DNA of 64,000 bases from Pseudomonas sp. GOM6 (GTDB lineage Bacteria; Pseudomonadota; Gammaproteobacteria; Pseudomonadales; Pseudomonadaceae). Shown here in pieces: positions 8,871 to 17,814 of the stretch. The stretch spans positions 222,671-286,670 of the forward strand of contig NZ_JARPUS010000003.1 in the NCBI RefSeq assembly GCF_029537485.1, written 5' to 3'. The stretch's first letter is position 1. Every line of letters starts with the position of its first letter. The position numbers and the translations under genes are program-made. The notes under the pieces were generated by a model. That model was given only the letters and a program-made list of their open reading frames with translations, searched no databases and was not told the origin of the DNA.

Positions 8871-10430
8871 CTACGCCGGGTAGCCGGTGATCTCGCGAAT
8901 GCTGCGGTACAAAGGCCTCAGCTGCTGATACATGCGCAGGTAGACCTCGCGGTACAGGCGCTCGTACACCGCCACCGCCTGCGGATTGGGCTGGAACACC
9001 TTGCCGACCCGGGTCATGGCGGCGATGGCGGTGGGGAAATCCGGGTGCAGGCCGAGGCCGACGGCGCAGTCGATGGCCGCGCCGAGGCCGGAAGTCTCGT
9101 ACAGGTGCGGGCGCTCGGCCGGCAGGTTGAAGATATCGGCAGTCAGCTGCATGGCCGCGTCGCTCTGCGAGCCGCCGCCGGAAATGCGCAGGCGCTGGAT
9201 GCGCGTGCCGGAGCGCCGCTCGATCTTCTCGCGGCCCTGGCGCAGAGCGTAGGCCAGGCCCTCGAGGATGGCGCGGTACAGGTGCGCGCGGGTATGCACG
9301 TCGCCGAAGCCGATGATCGAGCCCTTGGCCTCCAGCCCCGGCTCGCGGATGCCCGGCGACCAGAACGGCTGCAGCATCAGGCCCATAGAGCCGGGCGGCA
9401 CGCTCTCGACCAGCTCGTCGAACAGGGTCTCGGCCTCCACCCCCAGTTCCAGGCCGCGCTGGCGCTCGGCGTGGCCGAACTGTTCCTTGAACCAGCTGAC
9501 CATCCAGAAGCCGCGAAAAACCATGACCTCGGTGTTGTAGTGGTCGGGAATCGCCGCCGGGTACGGCGGGATCAGCGGGATGGTCTCCAGGTACTGGGCG
9601 CGTGTGGTGTTGATGGTCGCCGTGGTGCCGTAGGACAGGCAGGCCGTGCTCGGCTCCACGCCGCCGGCGCCGATCACCTCGCAGGCCTTGTCCGAGGCGG
9701 CGGCGATCAGCGGCAGGCCTGCAGGAATGCCGGTGTGGGCACTGGCCTCGGCGCTGATCGCACCGAGGCGCTCGCCCGGCTTGACCAGCTCCGGCAGCAT
9801 CTCCGGGCGCACCGGAATGGCCTGCCACTTCCAGTCGCTGGGCTTGGCCCAGCACAGGCGCTTGTAGTCGAACGGCAGGTAGGCCACGCAGCTGCCCACC
9901 GAGTCGGCGAAGCGGCCGCACAGGCGATGGGTGAGAAAGCCCGAGAGCAGCAGGAACTTGTACGTGCGCGCCCAGATCTCCGGCTGCTGCTGGGTGATCC
10001 AGTTGGCCTCGGCCTGGCTGCGGAAGTAGTCGATGGTTTCCTCTTCGCGGATCAGCTTGAACAGCCAGCCCCAGGGCCCCTTGATGCTTCCCTCCACCTC
10101 GGCACGGCGCTGGTCCAGCCAGAGAATGGCCGGGCGCAGCGGCTGGCCGGCCGCATCGACATTGATCAGGGTGCCGCGCTGGGTGGTCAGCGACACACCG
10201 GCAATCTGGCTTTTATCGATGTCGACGCTGGCCCACAGCTGCCGACAGGCCTCGCCGAGGCTGCGCCAGTAGTACTCCGGGTCCTGCTCGGCCCAGCCGG
10301 GATGCTCGGAATAGTAGGGTTCCAGCTCCACCTTGCCCTTGCCGACCAGGTTGCCGGCCAGGTCGAAGAGCAGCGCGCGCACGCTCTGGGTGCCGTTGTC
10401 GATGGCCAGCAGATAGCGTTGTTCGCTCAC
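8871..10430 (-). CDS. FGGY-family carbohydrate kinase
   Basis: A 519-aa sugar or polyol kinase of the FGGY family. The first phosphate-binding block is [17 protein letters not shown] (residues 7-23), followed by [13 protein letters not shown] and, in the C-terminal domain, [20 protein letters not shown]. The start is a GTG at 10430 that overlaps the stop of the preceding gene (GTGA), so the two are translationally coupled. It is more divergent than the true glycerol kinase encoded at 48941-50428 in the same window. Its neighbours are a GlpD-like protein and an alkyl-DHAP-synthase-like oxidase, which suggests a glycerol-like, glyceryl-ether or other polyol substrate; this is inference. Confidence 0.86.
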   Translation of the reverse strand: MSEQRYLLAIDNGTQSVRALLFDLAGNLVGKGKVELEPYYSEHPGWAEQDPEYYWRSLGEACRQLWASVDIDKSQIAGVSLTTQRGTLINVDAAGQPLRPAILWLDQRRAEVEGSIKGPWGWLFKLIREEETIDYFRSQAEANWITQQQPEIWARTYKFLLLSGFLTHRLCGRFADSVGSCVAYLPFDYKRLCWAKPSDWKWQAIPVRPEMLPELVKPGERLGAISAEASAHTGIPAGLPLIAAASDKACEVIGAGGVEPSTACLSYGTTATINTTRAQYLETIPLIPPYPAAIPDHYNTEVMVFRGFWMVSWFKEQFGHAERQRGLELGVEAETLFDELVESVPPGSMGLMLQPFWSPGIREPGLEAKGSIIGFGDVHTRAHLYRAILEGLAYALRQGREKIERRSGTRIQRLRISGGGSQSDAAMQLTADIFNLPAERPHLYETSGLGAAIDCAVGLGLHPDFPTAIAAMTRVGKVFQPNPQAVAVYERLYREVYLRMYQQLRPLYRSIREITGYPA

Positions 10431-12013
10431 GAAGATTCACCCGGCAGGCTGTAGCACTGGCGCCAGAGCGCCAGATAGCGTTGTTGTTGTTCGTCCCAGC
10501 GCGCATCGCTCCAGCCCAGGCGCGGCTGGCACAGGGCGCGGATGCGCGGCAGCTCGGCCGCCGCGCCACCCGCCAGCAGCAGGCCGATGCGGGTGCGGCG
10601 CAGCAGCAGGTCGTCCAGCTGCAACACCAGTTCGTCGTCACAGGCCAGGGCCAGCTCGGCCCACAGCGTGGTGCTGGCGCCGATGCATTCGCTGCCCAGC
10701 TCGCCAATCAGCTCGGCCAGACGCGGCAGCGCCTGGCCATGACGACCGGCCAGACGCCGCTGCTGGCTCAGACACAGCCCCGGCAGTGCCTGTTCAGGCT
10801 GCGCACGGAATACCGGCTGACCACTATCGGCGACCTCGCGCCCGAGCATGGGCGCGCAGGCGCGCAGCACTTCCAGGGCCAGCAGGCGGAAGGTGGTCAG
10901 CTTGCCGCCGGCCAGGGTCACGCAGCCGGGCTCGACCCAAAGGGCGTGCTCGCGCTTCTCGTCTGACGGCTTCTTGCCGGAGCTTTCACCCTCGCTGACC
11001 ACCGGGCGCACACCAGCCCAGGTGGATAGCACATCGGTACGTCCGATGCCGGCATGCGGGAATACGCTGGCGCAGGCCGCCAGCAGATACTCCACCTCTG
11101 CTTCCGTGATCCGTGCATCGCGGTTCAGCGCCTCGCCATGGTCCAGATCGGTGGTGCCGATCACCGTGGCGCCTTCCCAGGGGAAGACGAACACCGGGCG
11201 CTGGTCCTCGGGGTGCATAAAGCTGATGGCCTGAGCCACCGGCAGGCGCCAGGCCGGCAGCAGCAGGTGGCTGCCGCGCAGCGGGCGGATATGTTCCAGG
11301 CCGCTCTTCTGGCGCAGCTCGTCAGCCCAGGCACCGGTGGCCTGGGCCACGGCGCGTGCGCGGAAACCGAAACGCCGGCCGCTTTCGCTGTCCTCGGCGA
11401 CCAGGCCGTTCACCCGTTCGCCATCGCGGCTCAGCTCGATCACGCGCATACCGTTGAGCGCCTCGCCGCCCTCGGCCCGCGCCTCGCCCAGCACACGCAT
11501 CACCAGGCGCGCATCATCGGTGACGGCATCGGTGAACAGGGTGCCGCCGAGCAGCTCGGCGTCATTCAGCCCCGGCGCCAGGTAGCGCAGCTCGGCGGCC
11601 GGGTGATAGCGGTGCAGGCGCTGGCCGGCCAGGGCGTCATAAACGCCGAGCAGGCCGCCGAACACCCGGGGCCCGGGGAACTTGCCACGGTAGTGCGGGA
11701 ACAGGAACGGCAGCGCATCGACCAGCCCCGGCGCCTCGCCGAGCAGGCGCTGGCGCTCGCGCACCGAGTCGCGGGTCAGGCCCAGCTGGCCCTTGGCGAT
11801 ATAGCGCAGGCCGCCGTGGACCATTTTCGAAGAACGACTGGAGGTGCCCCAGGCGAAGTCGCGCTGCTCCAGCAGCAGACAGCTCCAACCACGCCGCGCC
11901 GCTTCACGCAGGATGCCGGTGCCGCTGATTCCGCCGCCGATAACTATCAGGTCCCAGTCGCGCGCCGCCAGCTCGGGCAGCGCCGCCGCGCGCCACGGCG
12001 CGTTCCAGCTCAT
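10427..12013 (-). CDS. GlpD-like FAD-dependent oxidoreductase
   Basis: A 528-aa FAD-dependent dehydrogenase related to glycerol-3-phosphate dehydrogenase. The dinucleotide-binding motif [19 protein letters not shown] lies near residue 22, followed by [14 protein letters not shown], which is typical of GlpD. Later blocks include GTTDLDHGE and [13 protein letters not shown]. The C-terminal helical domain is present. The start at 12013 (MSWNAPWR) has GGAGGA upstream within the end of the preceding gene, one base separating stop and start. It is a second GlpD-type protein besides the canonical one at 52234-53769 and probably acts on a different phosphorylated polyol. It overlaps the kinase gene by four bases. 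Confidence 0.87.
   Translation of the reverse strand: MSWNAPWRAAALPELAARDWDLIVIGGGISGTGILREAARRGWSCLLLEQRDFAWGTSSRSSKMVHGGLRYIAKGQLGLTRDSVRERQRLLGEAPGLVDALPFLFPHYRGKFPGPRVFGGLLGVYDALAGQRLHRYHPAAELRYLAPGLNDAELLGGTLFTDAVTDDARLVMRVLGEARAEGGEALNGMRVIELSRDGERVNGLVAEDSESGRRFGFRARAVAQATGAWADELRQKSGLEHIRPLRGSHLLLPAWRLPVAQAISFMHPEDQRPVFVFPWEGATVIGTTDLDHGEALNRDARITEAEVEYLLAACASVFPHAGIGRTDVLSTWAGVRPVVSEGESSGKKPSDEKREHALWVEPGCVTLAGGKLTTFRLLALEVLRACAPMLGREVADSGQPVFRAQPEQALPGLCLSQQRRLAGRHGQALPRLAELIGELGSECIGASTTLWAELALACDDELVLQLDDLLLRRTRIGLLLAGGAAAELPRIRALCQPRLGWSDARWDEQQQRYLALWRQCYSLPGESS
10481..10491 (-). promoter_or_regulatory. CA-rich Crc/Hfq-type motif upstream of the FGGY kinase
   Basis: On the minus strand this reads AACAACAACAA, four AAN units, about 50 bases before the GTG start of the kinase and inside the end of the GlpD-like gene. 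Hfq/Crc binds A-rich AAN repeats in Pseudomonas mRNAs, but these sites usually overlap the ribosome binding site, so the call is weak. Confidence 0.25.
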
Positions 12014-12014
12014 C

Positions 12015-13613
12015 TCAGTCCTCCAGCAGCACGCCCGGAGCCAGACGCCGCTCCGGATCGAAGTGCTGCGCCATGGCCTTGAGTGCTGCAATGCCCAGCT
12101 CGCCCTTCTCCGCCGCCAGGTACGGCGCGTGGTCGCGGCCGACGCCGTGCTGGTGGCTGATGGTGCCGCGGTTGTCAGCGATGGTCTGGCTGGCTGCCCG
12201 CTTGAGCTTGGCCCAGCGTGCCAGCGTTGCCGCGTAGCTGTCGCCCGGACGGAACACGTAGGTGGTGTAGATGCTCGAACCCTGGCCATAGACGTGCGAC
12301 AGGTGGGTGAACACGTGGACCCGCTCGCCCTCCTCCGCCAGGCCCTGGCGCAGACTGGCCTCGACCTGGTTCAGCAGGTGGTCGACGTTGTTCCAGTCGG
12401 TGGCCGTCTCCAGGGTATCCACCGCGTAGCCGGCCTCCCACAGGCCGTGGCGCAGGTAGGGGAAGCGGAAGCGGTTCTCCGCCCATTTCTTGCCCAGCAG
12501 GGTGCCGGTGAATACGCCGCCAAAGCCCTTCAGCAGCTTTTTCGCCTGCTTCACCGACAGCCAATTCTGGCCGCGGTTGCCGGTAACGCCGAAGGTCAGC
12601 ATGCATTTGCCGGCGCGGGCGCCGCGCAGGGCCAGGTACTTTTCCAGCAGGGCGATCTGCTCCGGGTGGCCAGCCAGGGCTAGCTGGGTCTCGGTCTCGA
12701 TGGCGTTGGACAGGCGCAGCATGGACAGCGGAATGCGCGCCTGCACCAGCGCGCGGATGCCGGCCAGGGCCTGCCGCCAGCTGGGCAGGAACACGGCGAA
12801 GAACTTCTCCTGCTCGGCCAGCTTGGTGACGCGCACCTTGACCTCGGAGATCACGCCGAAGCGGCCTTCGCTGCCGAGGATCAGCTCGCGCAGGTCCGGC
12901 CCGGCGGCCGAGGCCGGGAAGGTCGGGATGTCCAGGGTGCCGGAGAAGGTCTCGACCTTGCCGCCGGCAAACAGCTGCTCGATGCGCCCGTAGCGCAGCG
13001 ACTGCTGGCCACTGGAGCGGCTGGCGACCCAGCCGCCGAGGGTGGACAGTTCCCAGGACTGCGGGAAGTGGCCGAGGGTATAGCCGCGCGCGCGCAGCTG
13101 CGCCTCTACCTGCGGGCCGTTGGCGCCAGGGCCGAAGGTGGCGATCTGGCTCTGCTCGTCGAGGTCGAGCAGCTGGGTCATGCGCTCCAGCGACAGGGTC
13201 AGCACCGGCTTGGCCGATTCGACAGGGTTGATATGCCCGGCCACCGAAGTGCCGCCGCCGTAGGGGATAACGATGGCGTCCTGCTCCCTGGCCCAGGCCA
13301 GCAGCTCGCGGATCTGCGCCGCGGTTTCCGGCAGGGCAACGCCGTCGGGGAACACGCCGAACTCGCCGGAGCGCATGGCCAGCCAGTCCGGCAGGCTCTG
13401 GCCGCGGGCGTGGCGCACGCGCACTTCGGCATCGACGCTGATCAGCGGGTGGCGCAGGCTCAGGCGCGATTCGGGCACCTGCGCCAGTACCTGTTCGAGC
13501 GTGGCATCCTTCAGGCGCTGCCCGGTGCCGACCCGCTGCTCCAGGAAAGCCGCGCCATGCGCCGGCAGCTCCACCACAGTGGCCTCGTCGCCCCATCCAT
13601 TCCAACGTCGCAT
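12015..13613 (-). CDS. FAD-binding oxidase, alkyl-dihydroxyacetone-phosphate-synthase-like
   Basis: A 532-aa flavoprotein of the vanillyl-alcohol-oxidase/PCMH fold (FAD_binding_4 plus a C-terminal FAD-oxidase domain). The FAD-binding block VIPYGGGTSVAGH lies near residue 127, with LGHFPQSWELSTLGGWVASRS shortly after (split: LGHFPQSWELS, TLGGWVASRS). Near the end, GTISHQHGVGRDHAPYL resembles the active-site histidine region of alkylglycerone-phosphate synthase. The start at 13613 (MRRWNGWG) matches the usual beginning of these proteins. It is the first gene of a coupled operon with the GlpD-like and FGGY kinase genes and is divergent from the AraC regulator. The ether-lipid connection is suggested by homology only. 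Confidence 0.85.
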   Translation of the reverse strand: MRRWNGWGDEATVVELPAHGAAFLEQRVGTGQRLKDATLEQVLAQVPESRLSLRHPLISVDAEVRVRHARGQSLPDWLAMRSGEFGVFPDGVALPETAAQIRELLAWAREQDAIVIPYGGGTSVAGHINPVESAKPVLTLSLERMTQLLDLDEQSQIATFGPGANGPQVEAQLRARGYTLGHFPQSWELSTLGGWVASRSSGQQSLRYGRIEQLFAGGKVETFSGTLDIPTFPASAAGPDLRELILGSEGRFGVISEVKVRVTKLAEQEKFFAVFLPSWRQALAGIRALVQARIPLSMLRLSNAIETETQLALAGHPEQIALLEKYLALRGARAGKCMLTFGVTGNRGQNWLSVKQAKKLLKGFGGVFTGTLLGKKWAENRFRFPYLRHGLWEAGYAVDTLETATDWNNVDHLLNQVEASLRQGLAEEGERVHVFTHLSHVYGQGSSIYTTYVFRPGDSYAATLARWAKLKRAASQTIADNRGTISHQHGVGRDHAPYLAAEKGELGIAALKAMAQHFDPERRLAPGVLLED

Positions 13614-13722
13614 GCGTGCTCCCAGTATTCCGGTCATTCTCAATGGCTGCCTATACTAGCCAGCCGCCCGGCTCGGTCACTGTCGAATCGAGCCAGCGCC
13701 TGTCGCCAATCAAGACAAGCAG

Positions 13723-13733
13723 AACAACAAGAA
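13723..13733 (+). promoter_or_regulatory. Crc/Hfq-type translational control motif at the AraC regulator start
   Basis: AACAACAAGAA (four AAN repeats) ends three bases before the ATG at 13737 and sits where the ribosome binding site should be. No other good Shine-Dalgarno is visible. This is the position and composition known for Hfq/Crc targets in Pseudomonas carbon catabolite repression. Confidence 0.5.
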
Positions 13734-13736
13734 ACG

Positions 13737-14765
13737 ATGCTGACCCTCGGCTATACCTCAGTCCCCGCCCTGCTCAAATATCTGCGCCATGCCGAAGCAC
13801 TCGGCCTGGACCTGGCCGCCGCGCGTGCCGCGGCCGGAGTGACTCAGGAGGACCTGGCCGACAATGGCCGGCGCATTCCCAGCGAAATGCACGAACGCCT
13901 GCTGGCGCACCTGCTGCAGGTCTCCAATGACCCGCTATTCGGCCTGCACTCGGCGCGCTACGTACAACCCGGGTCATGGAGCGTGCTCGGCTACATCACC
14001 ATGAACTGTGCCACCCTGGGCGAGGCGATGGGACGTATCGTGCCTTACGAGAAGCTGGTCGGCGACATGGGCACCAGCCGCGTAGAGCCGGCCGGCGACC
14101 ATGTACGACTGATCTGGAACTGTCGCCACCAGGATCCGGAGATCCGCCGCCACATGGTGGAAAATGTGCTGGCCTCATGGATTCTCTACGCTCGCTGGAT
14201 TGCTGAAATGGACAGGTCGCCGAGCGAAGTGTGGCTGGAACATCAGCGCCCCGCCGCCGCAGCCCTGGAGGACTATGAAGCGGTGTTCGGCTGCCCCGTG
14301 CGTTTCGACCAGCCCTACAGCGCCCTGCTGGTGCCGCTGGACTACCTGGCCATCCCATTGCGCCAGGCCGACCCCAACCTGCTGCGCACCCTGGAAGAGC
14401 ATGCGCTGACCATGATGGCCGGGCTGGATGACGGCGAGCCGCTGCCGCAGCGAGTGAAGAACGCCCTGCGCCTGTTGCTCAAGGATGGCCTGCCGCGCAA
14501 GGAGAAGGTGGCGGAGAAGTTCCACATGACCGTACGCACCCTGCAGCGCCACCTGCAGCAGGCCGGTACCAGCTACCAGGAAATTCTCGACCAGCTGCGC
14601 CAGGAGCTGGCCGAGCACTACCTGCTGCGTAGCGAGCTGGCGATCCAGGATATCGCCAGCTATCTGGGTTTCACCGAGTCGCGCTCCTTCCACCGCAGTT
14701 TCAAGGCCTGGACTGGCATGACACCGGGCGAATATCGCGAGCAGCGCAAGGGCGCGCCGCTCTGA
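13737..14765 (+). CDS. AraC-family transcriptional regulator with arabinose-binding-type N-terminal domain
   Basis: A 342-aa regulator. The N-terminal part (about 15-200) resembles the Arabinose_bd (PF12625) ligand domain found in OruR/ArgR-like Pseudomonas regulators. The C-terminal AraC DNA-binding domain has two helix-turn-helix units: VAEKFHMTVRTLQRHLQQAG and IQDIASYLGFTESRSFHRSF, ending in TGMTPGEYRE. The start at 13737 (MLTLGYTSVPALL) fits the family. It is divergent from the oxidase/GlpD-like/kinase operon, with 123 bases between, and is the obvious candidate activator of that operon. The inducer is unknown. Confidence 0.88.
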   Translation: MLTLGYTSVPALLKYLRHAEALGLDLAAARAAAGVTQEDLADNGRRIPSEMHERLLAHLLQVSNDPLFGLHSARYVQPGSWSVLGYITMNCATLGEAMGRIVPYEKLVGDMGTSRVEPAGDHVRLIWNCRHQDPEIRRHMVENVLASWILYARWIAEMDRSPSEVWLEHQRPAAAALEDYEAVFGCPVRFDQPYSALLVPLDYLAIPLRQADPNLLRTLEEHALTMMAGLDDGEPLPQRVKNALRLLLKDGLPRKEKVAEKFHMTVRTLQRHLQQAGTSYQEILDQLRQELAEHYLLRSELAIQDIASYLGFTESRSFHRSFKAWTGMTPGEYREQRKGAPL

Positions 14766-14774
14766 GCTGACGTC

Positions 14775-15971
14775 CTAGCCGAGCAATTCGCTCAGCGGAA
14801 TAAAGCGCAGCGCGTCGCCTTCGCCGTAGGTGCTCCCCTCCATCACCTCGACCAGGCCATCGGCCCAGGCAACGCTGCGCAGCACGCCAGAGCTCTGATT
14901 GGTATAGAGCACAGCACGCCCATGCTCTACACGTGCGCGCAGGTATTCACGGCGACTGCCTGGCTTGTCCCAGGTAAAACCTGCCGGCAACGTAAAAGCC
15001 AGTGGCTCAACCTCGGCCACACCCAGGCGTCGCAGTAGATAGGGCCGCGCCAACAGGCCAAAGGTCACCAGTGTCGAGGCTGGATTGCCAGGCAAACCCA
15101 GCACCGGAACGCCGCGGTAATGGCCACAGGTCAGCGGCTTACCTGGCTTGATAGCCAGCTTCCACAGAGCCAGATCGCCTTCCTCACGCAGTACCTGGCC
15201 GAGAAAATCAGCCTCGCCGACGGAAACACCACCTGTGGAAAGAATCAGATCAACCTCATCCAGAGCCCCCAGAGCCAGACGGGTTTGCTCTAGGTCATCC
15301 GGCATAATACCGGCATCCACCACTTCGCAGCCCAAACGCTGAAGCCAGGTGCACAGTACGCGACGATTGCTGTTGTATATCTGACCGGGACCAAGCGGCA
15401 GGCCTGGCTCGAGCAACTCGTCGCCCGTGGAAAGCACCGCAACCCGAGGCTTGCGACGAACCGGCAGCTGGGCACAGCCGAGCGAAGCAGCCAACCCCAG
15501 CTCCACAGGACCAAGGCGCGTACCTGCATTGAGCACCAGCTCGCCTCGACGCGTCTCCTGCCCCTGGGCACGGACGTTTTGCCCTGCGCGCAGCGGCTCA
15601 AGGAAACGCACACGACCGTCGGCCAGCACCTCGCAATTCTCCTGCATCTCCACCGTATCGGCCCCCGGTGGCAGTGGCGCGCCGGTAAAGATTCGCGCAC
15701 AGCTGCCTGGCTGCAGCGCCTGCGGCGCGTGGCCGGCGAAGATGCGCTGGCTCACCGGCAAGGCCTCACCACTGTAATCGCTCAGACACAGGGCATAACC
15801 ATCCATGGCACTGTTCGGCCAAGGAGGTAGATCCAGCCCTGCGACCAGTTCGGTCGCCAGTACTCGACCATCCGCTGCCGCCAGCGGCAACACCTGCAGC
15901 TCACGAATCGGTGCCTGCTCGGCCAGCGTCAGCAGGCGTTCAAGCGCATCCTCAACGGGCAGCAGACTCAT
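14775..15971 (-). CDS. moeA: Molybdopterin molybdenumtransferase MoeA
   Basis: Inserts molybdate into adenylylated molybdopterin to make the molybdenum cofactor. The 398-aa protein shows the MoeA landmarks: LPPWPNSAMDGYAL near residue 50, FTGAPLPPGADTVEMQE, the central MoCF domain with LSTGDEL and TGGVSVGEADF, and GLPGNPAS. The start at 15971 overlaps the moaB stop by four bases (ATGA), so the two are one operon. The cofactor would serve the molybdopterin oxidoreductase encoded at 39722-41830. In Pseudomonas more than one moeA can exist; this one pairs with moaB and mobA. Confidence 0.95.
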   Translation of the reverse strand: MSLLPVEDALERLLTLAEQAPIRELQVLPLAAADGRVLATELVAGLDLPPWPNSAMDGYALCLSDYSGEALPVSQRIFAGHAPQALQPGSCARIFTGAPLPPGADTVEMQENCEVLADGRVRFLEPLRAGQNVRAQGQETRRGELVLNAGTRLGPVELGLAASLGCAQLPVRRKPRVAVLSTGDELLEPGLPLGPGQIYNSNRRVLCTWLQRLGCEVVDAGIMPDDLEQTRLALGALDEVDLILSTGGVSVGEADFLGQVLREEGDLALWKLAIKPGKPLTCGHYRGVPVLGLPGNPASTLVTFGLLARPYLLRRLGVAEVEPLAFTLPAGFTWDKPGSRREYLRARVEHGRAVLYTNQSSGVLRSVAWADGLVEVMEGSTYGEGDALRFIPLSELLG

Positions 15972-16507
15972 CCACGACTCTCACAGGGATCAACGGGCTT
16001 GAGATGCGCGACGAAATTGCAGGGACGGTGGCGGTTGTCCAGTTGCTCGGCGAGGATGCCATCCCAGGCCGTGCGACAGGCATTGGTGGAGCCAGGCAGA
16101 CAACAGACCAGCGTGCCATTAGCCAGGCCTGCCAGGGCGCGCGACTGCATGGTGGAGGTGCCAATGTCGCCCACCGATATCTGCCGGAAATACTCCCCAA
16201 ATCCATCGACCTGCTTGTCCAGCAGACAAGCCACGGCTTCGGGTGTGCTGTCTCGCCCGGTAAAGCCCGTTCCACCGGTGATCAGCACCACCTGAACCTC
16301 ATCCTCGGCAATCCACTGCGCCACCTGGGCGCGAATGCGATACAGATCGTCCTTCAACAACACGCGGGCAGCGAGGTGGTGACCTGCATCGGTAAGCCGG
16401 TCAACGAACAGTTGCCCGGAGGTATCGGTTTGTAGAGTGCGGGTATCGCTTACAGTGAGAACGGCAATGTTCAGCGGCACGAAAGCCGCCTCGGCCTTGT
16501 GACTCAT
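15968..16507 (-). CDS. moaB: Molybdenum cofactor biosynthesis protein MoaB
   Basis: A 179-aa MogA/MoaB-fold protein thought to adenylylate molybdopterin before metal insertion. The core motifs are [18 protein letters not shown] near residue 14, [19 protein letters not shown] and [16 protein letters not shown]. The length fits MoaB. It is upstream of and coupled to moeA (four-base overlap), and divergent from mobA with 65 bases between starts, which forms a compact cofactor locus. Confidence 0.94.
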   Translation of the reverse strand: MSHKAEAAFVPLNIAVLTVSDTRTLQTDTSGQLFVDRLTDAGHHLAARVLLKDDLYRIRAQVAQWIAEDEVQVVLITGGTGFTGRDSTPEAVACLLDKQVDGFGEYFRQISVGDIGTSTMQSRALAGLANGTLVCCLPGSTNACRTAWDGILAEQLDNRHRPCNFVAHLKPVDPCESRG

Positions 16508-16572
16508 GGCAGGGTCCGGTTGTGGCGAAAACAGGCCGGTGTTATATCACAGGCCCCAACCCCGAGACCGCC

Positions 16573-17172
16573 ATGACCGATCACCGCGCCCCCTGCTCCA
16601 TCCTGTTGCTGGCCGGTGGCCGCGGACAGCGCATGGGCGGCCAAGATAAGGGCCTGATAGAGTGGCGTGGACAGCCCCTGATTGCTCATTTGCATGAGCA
16701 GGTGCGCGCCCTCACCGATGACCTGATCATCTCCTGCAATCGCAATCACGAGCGCTATGCCAGCTATGCGGACCATCTGGTCAGCGATGTTGAAACAGGC
16801 TTTCAGGGACCGTTGGCTGGCATCCTCGCCGGCCTGATCCAGGCCCGGCACCCCCGGATGCTGGTATTACCCTGCGACGCACCAAGCCTGGACAGGGCAC
16901 TGTTGCTCGATCTGATGGAGACTGCGCAGCAGGCGCCAGAGCGACCGCTGATGGTTCGCCAGGATAAGCACTGGCAACCGCTGTTCTGTGTCTTGCCTAA
17001 AAACCTGTACCCAGCATTGTTGGCGCTCTGGAATGACGGCGAACGCAGCCCGAGACGCGCATTGCAGCGACTTGATGCCCTGGCCTACCCATGTGCCGCC
17101 GACGATCCTCGATTGAGCAACCTGAATACGCCTGAACTGCTCAAGGCTGCATCGACGCATAAAAAGGATTGA
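16573..17172 (+). CDS. mobA: Molybdenum cofactor guanylyltransferase MobA
   Basis: Links GMP to the molybdenum cofactor to form the guanine dinucleotide form used by DMSO-reductase-family enzymes, to which the oxidoreductase at 39722-41830 belongs. The nucleotidyltransferase signature [17 protein letters not shown] lies at residues 12-28, with GPLAGILAG and LPCDAP following. The start at 16573 (MTDHRAPCS) gives 199 aa and the normal spacing to the signature; a GTG at 16522 in frame would add an unlikely extension. It is divergent from moaB. Confidence 0.93.
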   Translation: MTDHRAPCSILLLAGGRGQRMGGQDKGLIEWRGQPLIAHLHEQVRALTDDLIISCNRNHERYASYADHLVSDVETGFQGPLAGILAGLIQARHPRMLVLPCDAPSLDRALLLDLMETAQQAPERPLMVRQDKHWQPLFCVLPKNLYPALLALWNDGERSPRRALQRLDALAYPCAADDPRLSNLNTPELLKAASTHKKD

Positions 17173-17232
17173 ACTCACCTAGCTTAACTCCGTCAGAAAT
17201 TCAGCACTTGCACTGAAATCAAGGAGATAACC

Positions 17233-17454
17233 ATGACCCGACGGAAGCTGTACCTTTGCTTTGCCTTTCTCGGCATCGCCAGCCTGAGCGGTTGCGCCAC
17301 CCCCAGTGTGATCACACTCAACGATGGCAGCCAGGTTCAGACCGTGGACACACCGGAATTCGATGAAGACTCGGGCTTCTACGAATTCGAGCAACTGGAC
17401 GGCAAACCGGCCCGGATCAATAAAGACCAGGTCATCACCGTCAAAGAGCTTTAG
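17233..17454 (+). CDS. Small YgdI/YgdR-type (DUF903) lipoprotein
   Basis: A 73-aa predicted lipoprotein. The signal peptide ends in the lipobox LSGC (Cys21), followed by a small SH3-like domain with ITLNDGSQVQT and an INKDQVITVKEL end, matching the DUF903/YgdI-YgdR family. An excellent ribosome binding site (AAGGAGAT) lies seven bases before the ATG. It likely sits in the inner leaflet of the outer membrane; no molecular role is known for the family. Confidence 0.85.
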   Translation: MTRRKLYLCFAFLGIASLSGCATPSVITLNDGSQVQTVDTPEFDEDSGFYEFEQLDGKPARINKDQVITVKEL

Positions 17455-17469
17455 GCATTTCCCATGCAT

Positions 17470-17489
17470 GCCCCGCCTGGATGCGGGGC
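17470..17489. terminator. Hairpin after the small lipoprotein gene
   Basis: GCCCCGC, six-base loop, GCGGGGC lies 15 bases after the lipoprotein stop. The following bases are A-rich, not T-rich, so it is not a classical intrinsic terminator on the plus strand. Confidence 0.4.
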
Positions 17490-17554
17490 AACAAAAAACT
17501 TCTCGCTAACCCCTTGTGCAGCAAAACTTTTTCGGTAAAATGCGCGCCATCCTT

Positions 17555-17631
17555 CGGAGCGTAGCGCAGCTTGGTAGCGCGTCTCGTTCGGGACGAGAAG
17601 GTCGCTGGTTCGAATCCAGTCGCTCCGACCA
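17555..17631 (+). tRNA. tRNA-Pro (anticodon CGG)
   Basis: A 77-base cloverleaf with acceptor CGGAGCG/CGCTCCG, T-arm containing GGTTCGAATCC and encoded CCA. The anticodon loop TTCGGGA presents CGG, so it reads CCG proline codons. Two hairpins with a T-run follow at 17642-17692. Confidence 0.95.
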
Positions 17632-17641
17632 AATCCCGATT

Positions 17642-17692
17642 TCAGCCTGCACTAGGCTGAATAAAAAAACCGGCTCATAGCCGGTTTTTTTT
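17642..17692 (+). terminator. Tandem hairpins and rho-independent terminator after tRNA-Pro
   Basis: The first hairpin is TCAGCCT-GCACT-AGGCTGA (17642-17660). The second is ACCGGCT-CAT-AGCCGGT (17669-17685), flanked by an A-run and followed by a run of eight more T. The second is a textbook intrinsic terminator. Confidence 0.85.
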
Positions 17693-17737
17693 TGCCACCT
17701 CATCACACTCAACCCCGTCGAGCCAAGCATCGCACTA

Positions 17738-17814
17738 TGGCGTCCCAGAGAGGGGTCGAACCTCCAACCTTCCCCTTAGGAGGGGGATGCTCTATCCAAT
17801 TGAGCTACTGGGAC
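17738..17814 (-). tRNA. tRNA-Arg (anticodon CCT)
   Basis: Read on the minus strand, a 77-base cloverleaf with acceptor GTCCCAG/CTGGGAC, D-arm AGCTCAATTGGATAGAGC, anticodon loop CTCCTAA (anticodon CCT, reads AGG), T-arm GGTTCGACCCC and encoded CCA. It is convergent with tRNA-Pro. Confidence 0.94.

Noticed and set aside
17555..17814. tRNA genes as an integration site of a genomic island
   Set aside because: The tRNA-Pro and tRNA-Arg genes are intact and are followed by ordinary core genes; no integrase or direct repeat of a tRNA 3' end was seen.
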